Shown in pieces: positions 57,049 through 64,000 of a stretch of DNA of 64,000 nt. Position 1 is the first letter of the stretch. Each line of letters starts with the position of its first letter. The position numbers and the translations under genes are program-made. The stretch lies in assembly GCA_910589415.1 (NCBI GenBank), contig OU342633.1:17770858-17834857 (forward strand), in the 5' to 3' direction. Below the pieces are notes generated by a model that made no database searches, had not been told where the DNA came from, and worked only from the letters and a program-made list of their open reading frames with translations. This stretch comes from Malachius bipustulatus. Lineage: Eukaryota; Arthropoda; Insecta; Coleoptera; Melyridae.

Positions 57049-60000
57049 ATTCTCAGAAATAGTGGCCTTTTGAGTGAAACTGCAAATATTATTTAGAGCA
57101 ACAGAAATCAATTTGACATTTAGTTGGTGACCATTTTTAAGTATGGACAGACTTTGTTAACAACAAAGCCCAACTACACACATCAACAGGAAAAAGCCTT
57201 GAAATGTATTTTTTTTTTAACCATTCAAACCAAGTGTTAAACATTTTTCCAAATAACGTTAGTACTTATATCTTTAAAAAACAAAAGTAATTTAGGTACC
57301 TACTTATCTATAAGTTGTTTTACCATTTTTGTTAACACCTCGTATACATGCAAGCAGATTATTTCTCTTTGTTTATTGGTTTCTACGTTTGAAACAGTGC
57401 AGACAATTCTTGCAAGAATAAAGTTTCCCGAGTACTTGGTTTATAATAAAAAAATGTTACATATTATAGGTCTGCTTCCAACTTTTTGTAGGACTCTGTA
57501 CAGGAAAATGATCAAGAAAATTATACGTATAGGGATATTGGGAATCATTTTTCTGCATCTTTTTCGCAACTTCTGCAGCTCTGCGTAGTTTGTTACTTTG
57601 AGAGTTTAAGAAGCGTCTCTTTTTCAATGCAATCAAATTTTATGGCTATAACAAAGAACAATAAAAATTTACCTGACTGGGACTAAACATTGAACATTTA
57701 GCGACTACCTACTCTGAGGAGTGTCGACAAAAAAACTTTCTCAAAACAACTGTCACATTAAGAATGAAAATATCACCGAAATCATCAATCACATCAAATC
57801 ACGACACACAGTTTGAAAGGACCCTCTCTGGAATGGGAAAGCGTCGAATCGTAAACCCAGAAACCCATAACGTTAAACAATTACCCTTAAGAATTAATTT
57901 ACCGTAATAGGGGAGTGTAAATAAACACACAGAATCGAATTTACTTCCACAAAATACGCCGGCAGACAATTCATCACCGGCAAGGGCTCCGGGAAGGCTC
58001 TCCGGAGCAGAACGGAGGATGTGTGTGCCCTTCTGATTTATAACGATTTAATATTTATTTTGATGGGTGAAATTCGGCGTTACTAACACTTAGCGGAGGG
58101 TCGGACCAGCTGCTGGAATCACAGGAAGGGCAGACGAGACCAAGGGCGGAGGACAGAAGGACTGTAATCGCTCGCGGATGCCAGCCAGGTTGCCCTTTTG
58201 TCATTCCGATTGGGTTTTTACTGCTTTTCTATAGGACAGTAAAATATACCTTTATAACGGAGCCTATACATATTAATATCCCTAGATGACCGCTTTATTT
58301 ATTGAGGTATTAAGGGCTTTAGGGAGCAGAGGTAAATAGATGAGACTTTGTGTATTACTTATACTTAGTTGTTCAGTTTGTGTTCTTTGTTGATTTGACA
58401 ACATCAGGGATTAATCTTAATTTATATGCGAAATAATGCGGTAAGCCATTAATCCATATAACACTAATAATATGACAACAAAGGTATACCTATAGTTTTT
58501 TTTACATTGCTTGAAAAAAATATTGTGAAAATGAAAATTTAGTTTCATCTCGAAGAAATATTTTATCAATGAGCATTTAATGATGGCTATTTTTCACAGG
58601 GACGAAACTTTACAAGCAAGAGTCGTAAGTGAGTATTGGAATGGCTAAATGAAATAAATGAATACTGAATAATAGCCTTTATCCGCTAGAAGAAGACGCT
58701 ATTTTCTCTACGACTTTATGAGAAAATCATATCTATACCGCTTTAAAAATATTATTTTGAGTGTTTAACAACACCAGTGAAGCACAAAGGTTTTTCTTGA
58801 ACCTTTCGAGCTGTGATTGTCTCTGACTCGTGTCTATTAGTTTATTTTACATGCTTATCCGTGAATGTGCGTCTATTATCTTTTATCTCACTACATGAAA
58901 AATGTACGTCGTTATTAAATCTTCAAAAACTGACTTGAGATATAATTCAGTTTAATTCTCGCTAAGGCGTAATATTATACAATAAATTAAAATGGGATTT
59001 AAATTATATTAATTAGGTATAATAGCCAAATAGTGAAAGTAAATATTTTTAAATTGAAGATTTTGATAAATATTTCAGTCCTCATACCTACATGGCACAT
59101 AAACCGGATATAAAAGCATTTCCTCATAACGCTCTTGTCCTTTTTTACAGTAAATTAAGCGCTGCTAATTTAATCAAATTATATTTAAAATTTTGCCCTT
59201 CTGGTTTACGATTCAACGCGTTTGTTTACAAGGGGACCCTTTCAAAGCCGTAACGTTGACTTTATTAAATGATTGATGATATTTTTAAGTAATTATCCTT
59301 TGTGTAGACTTTCAGATTGAACGCTTTGATTCTTTGACATATTAGACTACCTTAATGCCTTAATAATTTTTTTCTAATTTAATCTTCCACGCTTCATTTA
59401 TTTCCAATAGATTCGGTTTTATTTGAGAGAATGGAAAGGAACATTTTAAACTTCAATAAGTAGGTTGTTAAATTTTAATCCCTGGTGAATTTTAATAAAT
59501 AAGAAACAGGCGTATAGTAGGCACTAATGAGGTCCCTAGTGAACTAACTTTTCATTATATCGATATGGTAGCTTAACTCTAAATAATTATTTCAAAATAA
59601 GATGATTGATAAGATCAATCTATTTTACATGGTATAGATAGGAGTTCCTACTTTAAAATAAAAACTATATTAAATTAACATTGTTTCACAGTTATATTAG
59701 CATTTTTAGGTAACTTCCTCTTGCTAGGAAGGCATACACATATGCTGATATCTATTACATGAATAATTCAAATGTTAAATGTGTTGTTAAATGTTGAACT
59801 TATTTAAATCCAGCCAACTATTAGTACTCGAGTTACTTGTATTTCAGGTTTTCTGTTATTGTTTTATTAAATAATTATTTTGTGAAATGTTTACACTTAA
59901 TATAACTTAAATTAGGCTGAGTTGATTGCTATCTTCGCAAGCTGGCAGTCTATAATTAGTAAATTTACATTACTAAACACACTAAAATTATTATTAACGA

Positions 60001-60692
60001 ATTTATTATAATTACTACGGGATATCATATTAACACCTTGATCTTCCTCTAGCTTAGCTCACTAAAAATATATCTCAAGAGATCTAACCATGTTTTGTTA
60101 TCTATTGAATATTTTAATTACATAGCAATTAAATGTGTTTTTTTGGACCACCTTTACGCGGCTCCTCAAAATAAATGTCTTTACTTAACAGAGTGCTCTG
60201 GATTGCGACGATTTTTTAATTTACTGGTTTAGAAGGTTTTTTCTTATACCTACGTTGTTTTTTCAAGTCGAGAAATATTATCATAATCATATACGGTTTC
60301 TGATACTCCACGTTTGCTATTACTAGAAAACTGTTGAAGATATAAAACGGTTTACATATTACTTTTACTTTTACATAAACATAAGTCGGTATTACCTTTT
60401 CAAGCTCCATTTCATGAAAATGAAAACCTGCGCTTAGGTATATACGGGTGCTCAAAAATTAAGTCAGTTGACGGTGTAATTTAATTTTGATACCTCTAAT
60501 ATACCTACGAGATATTGAATAGTAGACTTTTAGTAGACTAGTCGATTCGTTTTTCTATGAATATGATACGTAGTCACGGTTACTTACTGTAACTGTTATT
60601 CGTTTATACGTTATTTAATCAGTAGATACCTATGCGACAAATAGTCCGAAGCGATGTTTCTCGTATACCTACAGGTTGTCGCTTCTCCGTTA
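57049..60692. other. Non-coding stretch
   Basis: No gene recognised. 57955-58200 is GC-richer, with an inverted CTCCGG/CCGGAG hairpin near 57988-58006. The rest is AT-rich. Confidence 0.45.
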
Positions 60693-60927
60693 AGGTGACA
60701 TTCCACCATACGGCGTTGCATGACGAACGCGCCGCAGCAGCGAAATGCGTCGCGTCATAATTTTTTTTTTTACCATTGCACTCTATGAGAATGCTTCCAC
60801 AGCGTCTGGTGCAGCAAAACGATGAGCTCCCATTAGGCGCAATGGTAAACAAAATTTTGGCGAAACGTATCCCGCTGATGCTACTGCGGATCCGTCGTGC
60901 AGCGCCGTATCTGGTCGAATGTCGCCT
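60693..60927. mobile_element. Tourist/Harbinger-type MITE, 235 bp
   Basis: AGGTGACATTCCACCATACG at 60693 faces a right end whose complement reads AGGCGACATTCGACCAGATA. TTA flanks both ends (60690-60692 and 60928-60930). An inner pair ACCATTGC / GCAATGGT (60771 and 60838) makes a second hairpin. Frames across it are chance. Confidence 0.8.
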
Positions 60928-60930
60928 TTA

Positions 60931-62487
60931 CTCGCTTAGACCATCTGTAACTCCGGACCCGGATAGCGAACGCGCTCGCTCACACAAAGTGATGTTTATA
61001 TGTGATGAATGCCGATTCAATGGACACACACTTTTGGTTTTTGTTTAAATTAATTTGGTTGATTTGACCAAATCAAAAAATATGGCTTACTTGCATTTGT
61101 GTAGCCTGGACGAAAGCTTTTATAGTTGAAGATGCAGTTTGGATGTTGATAACTGTTTTTAAATGTTGTGGTGTGGTGCCCCGTCGGAATTAAACAAATT
61201 GTTAAACAAATTGCAGGCTATGTTGCAAACTTCGAACAACGACAGAGGAAATATCGAGAAGTCAGTTAACTGACAGAGCAAAGAGTGTCCCGAAGACAAA
61301 GTTCAAATCGCTCGAAATGTTATGGAACTTCTCCATATTGATATTTATTGTTCAACCTATACTTATACCAGCTGCTTTGAAAGGTATTTACTTTTGTCCT
61401 TATTGAGTGATATAACAGTTAAAGTACTTATTCGTACTCCGAGACAGTCCTGGCAGGTAAAATTTTTGTCAATGGTGGTCCCTAAACTTAACAAAACACG
61501 AATCGGCTTTCGGCAATAGTTTTTCGCAGGTATAACAGTTCAAAATTTCGTTGGGACACTTCCAAAATGCCCGATTTAGTGAAGGAGAATACTCTCACAA
61601 CGTGGCTAACCAGATTCTGCAAGCTTAGACTTAGAGGTGAATAATTTTTCTGCACTTAGGTACAAAGACTCGATTTTTGTGATTAACGAAGACGTAGAGA
61701 GCAGTTCATCGAGATACACGCGATATACCCGAACTGTTAGAAAGGCTCCAGCGGAGTGAGATACCGCCTAACAGTGTCCAGGGAGTAGAGGTCACTTCAC
61801 TTATCTCTTATACATATATATTTTATAAAAATGTCGGTTGTCAACAAAATCAAGAACTGTCAATTGTAAAATGAATTAAGTTAAGACAAATATCTTTACT
61901 GCCAGGGCATCTCTGAACAGATTTTTTTCGAACACCCTTTACCGTTGTCCATGTTCGTTACTGCTTCACCCATTTCCGAGTATAAAAAGATCCCGTTTTT
62001 ACTTATAAGGTAACATATAGTCCAGTTCGTGTAAAACTTTATAAATAATTTCAAGCAATTTGTCTACCAAACTTGTTTTTAATACCATGTGGCGTAGTTT
62101 CTCTCCTCCTTTTTATATGTATAGGATGAATTATTTCCTACCAGAGATTGTAATTTATTTGAATGTAAATAATAAAAGGTTCGACCAAACGTATTTATAG
62201 GAAAAGAGTGAAAGTATGTACTGATTATTGCCAAGCGAGTTGCAATAAATTAAATACGCAATATGATCATCACCATTAGTTGAAAAAACAACGTTTCTAT
62301 AATCGGTAATGCCAGTAGCAAACTTCAAATAATCATAGCATTTAGTTGACTACTGGTAGGTAGTTTTTTTTTAATTTCTAATTATTTCGTTTAAAACGGT
62401 GGCCTGTACGACCAAAGAATAGGTAGTTCTGTAGGTATACAAGTGATGGTAAATGGTAATATAGGCAATATGATGGTAACTGCATAT
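60931..62487. other. Non-coding stretch
   Basis: No gene recognised. Short chance frames only. Confidence 0.45.
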
Positions 62488-62625
62488 ACGCTGTTCCAAA
62501 TACCTACCCATCAGAAGTATTTCAAATATCAAACACCAAATACCATCTAAAGTAGGTACTTTTTTTACCTTATAGGTATTTAAAATACCACAAATTGTAT
62601 TTTTTTCTTTCCAAAATACAAAAAA
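62488..62625. repeat. Diverged copy of the hAT left end
   Basis: GCTGTTCCAAATACCTACCC, then CAGAAGTATTTCAAATATC, then CACCAAATACC follow the same order as the left end of the element at 2566. The terminal CAGAG is degraded. Only this end is seen in the window. Confidence 0.65.
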
Positions 62626-62699
62626 GACTGTTTTTTATTCGTTTAGCTATTATAGCTTAGGTATCGAAGGGAAAAAGATCAACTTAATTCCCGCGAGAG

Positions 62700-64000
62700 G
62701 GTGTCCACATGCGAGAAATTCCCCTTTGCTCTGGTCCCTTCTCGTCGATGATCTTCTAGCCGTTCTCTCGCTATGGTGTGTCGACGTTCAGGCAAATACT
62801 TGTTCATTCTGATCAAAGGAAGATCTGAAACGATCATTTCTAGAGTCCTTCTGAAAGTACTTGAGGTGAGTTATCAGTGGTGCGAGAGGGAACACATGTC
62901 AGTCAACCCTCGCAAAACTGTCACAGTACCATTTTACAGAAAGAGAAGGTTGGACGGCTTAAAGCCTCCAACTCTTCTGGGAGAAACCATTCAATTTGAC
63001 AGATGAAGCCAATTATCAAAGCTTACTTGGAACTCCCATCTGGAAAAATTTATACACAGAGACAAACTCTCCTTATGGATGTGTAAAAGGATCTGTGGCA
63101 AAACATGGAGAATCGGACCCAAACAAATATTCTGGCTTTACGCAACTGTCGTCAGACCTATGATTGCGTATGTTAGTACCGCTTGGTAGTCAAAAGGCCA
63201 GCAGGCCATGGCCAAAGTAAAGCTCTCTAGCCTACAGAGTCAAGCTTGTCTGGAGATCTGTGCATGGTGCCGTTAACACCACACATATTTGGAGAGAGAT
63301 ACTACATAAAGAAGGATATAGATGACAAGAAGCTTGCCAAAGGCTTGCCATAACTTGGAACGAGCCAGGTTAGTGGATGAGATAGAAAGTCTCATAGAAA
63401 GTCTACTGGGTATGTCCTCGGACATAATGCCTAAGACAATCATGAGCCGCTCTGCTTATAAGGTCCTTCTCTCAGGAAGAGACGTGTGAGCGGACAACAG
63501 AAATTAACTCCTCACATATGATTTTAGTTGGTTCACCGATGGATTTAAAACATCGACCAGGAACTGGAACTGGGGTATGTAGCGCTGGCTCGAAGAAGAG
63601 AGTCTTCTCGAGCCTGGGCCTTCACACAACCACTTTTCCATGTCGAAATCTATGCCATAGAGCTGTTTGTGCAGTTGCACGAAAAGATACTCTGCCAACG
63701 CAGATCAATAGAGATATTTTCAATATGTTCAGACAACCAAGCGGTTCTAAAAGCCCTTTGCTCCTACCACTGTAAGTCCAAGTTGGTCTGAAACTGTCAA
63801 CTAACCTTGAATGCTCTTGTAAAGAGCAACGAAGTAACTCTGATCTGGATTCCGAGCCATATTGTATATGGAGAGAACGAACTTGCCGAGTCTCTGGCCA
63901 GGAAAGGTCTGAATCCGAATTTATCGGACCAGGACCAGCATATGGCATATCACTTGATATTGCCAAAATAACAATACAAAACTGGGCTGAGAGGGAAGTC
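62700..64000 (+). pseudogene. Decayed RT-RNase H LINE, continues past the window
   Basis: Several frames follow one LINE ORF2 in order. Post-YADD RT is near 62775-63003 (QWCEREHMSVNPRKTVTVPF). The thumb segment RICGKTWRIGPKQIFWLYAT lies near 63090-63150 and VVRPMIAYVSTAW near 63150-63187. RNase H starts at about 63530 (FSWFTDGFKTSTRTGTG, equivalent to the DGSKT motif) and continues past 63900 (NELAESLARKG). Frameshifts and stops are numerous. It is related to, but distinct from, the LINE at 3508-6972. Confidence 0.82.

Noticed and set aside
60619..61048. Overlapping open frames of 77 and 90 codons on both strands near 60.8 kb
   Set aside because: They lie across the palindromic MITE at 60693-60927 and are a by-product of its inverted repeat.

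Overview
This window looks like nuclear DNA of an insect. It is AT-rich, peppered with short palindromes of the TAGGTACCTA / GGTATACC kind, and dense in arthropod-type transposable elements: BEL/Pao, Jockey/CR1-like and RNase H-bearing LINEs, hAT, PIF/Harbinger and many foldback elements. The short-palindrome style is familiar from Hemiptera and some Lepidoptera, but the sequence does not fix the order. No complete host protein-coding gene was recognised. The one candidate for a host gene start is a CpG-rich block at 36.2-37.4 kb.

Layout. 1-2.5 kb: half of a foldback repeat, a GC-rich islet (0.9-1.2 kb) and a second foldback. 2.56-7.77 kb: a three-level nested insertion. The outermost layer is a non-autonomous hAT element with a perfect 8-bp target duplication. 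Inside it is a 5'-truncated, poly(A)-tailed LINE with a 12-bp duplication, minus strand. Inside the LINE's reverse transcriptase is a 0.97-kb insertion with a 13-bp duplication. It is built from a 319-bp unit in tandem and inverted order, and each unit carries a canonical type I hammerhead ribozyme motif. 8.5-9.3 kb: a LINE 3' end. 11-15 kb: foldbacks and a tandem hairpin repeat. 15.66-23.66 kb: a Jockey-like LINE (minus) split by a BEL/Pao retrotransposon (16447-23008, minus) with identical 219-bp LTRs, a 5-bp target duplication and two long ORFs separated by one frameshift. 23.86-25.67 kb: a decayed LINE on plus.

25.8-50 kb: foldback elements, most with ends of the type ACAGGGTG or ACAGTGTG, two palindromic MITEs, a 1.68-kb ACACAGAG-ended element holding a terminal-exon-like frame, and the CpG-rich block. 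51.4-53.1 kb: a PIF/Harbinger-like element (TTA duplication) carrying a rearranged LINE remnant. 55.5 kb: a tRNA-derived SINE-like sequence. 60.7 kb: a small TTA-flanked MITE. 62.5 kb to the end: a diverged hAT end followed by a decayed RT-RNase H LINE that runs off the window.

The open frames that make sense are retroelement polyproteins (gag, protease, RT, RNase H, integrase). The most notable signal is the ribozyme-bearing tandem/inverted unit at 5.8-6.8 kb, which resembles metazoan retrozymes or the hammerhead-bearing terminal repeats of Penelope-like elements.
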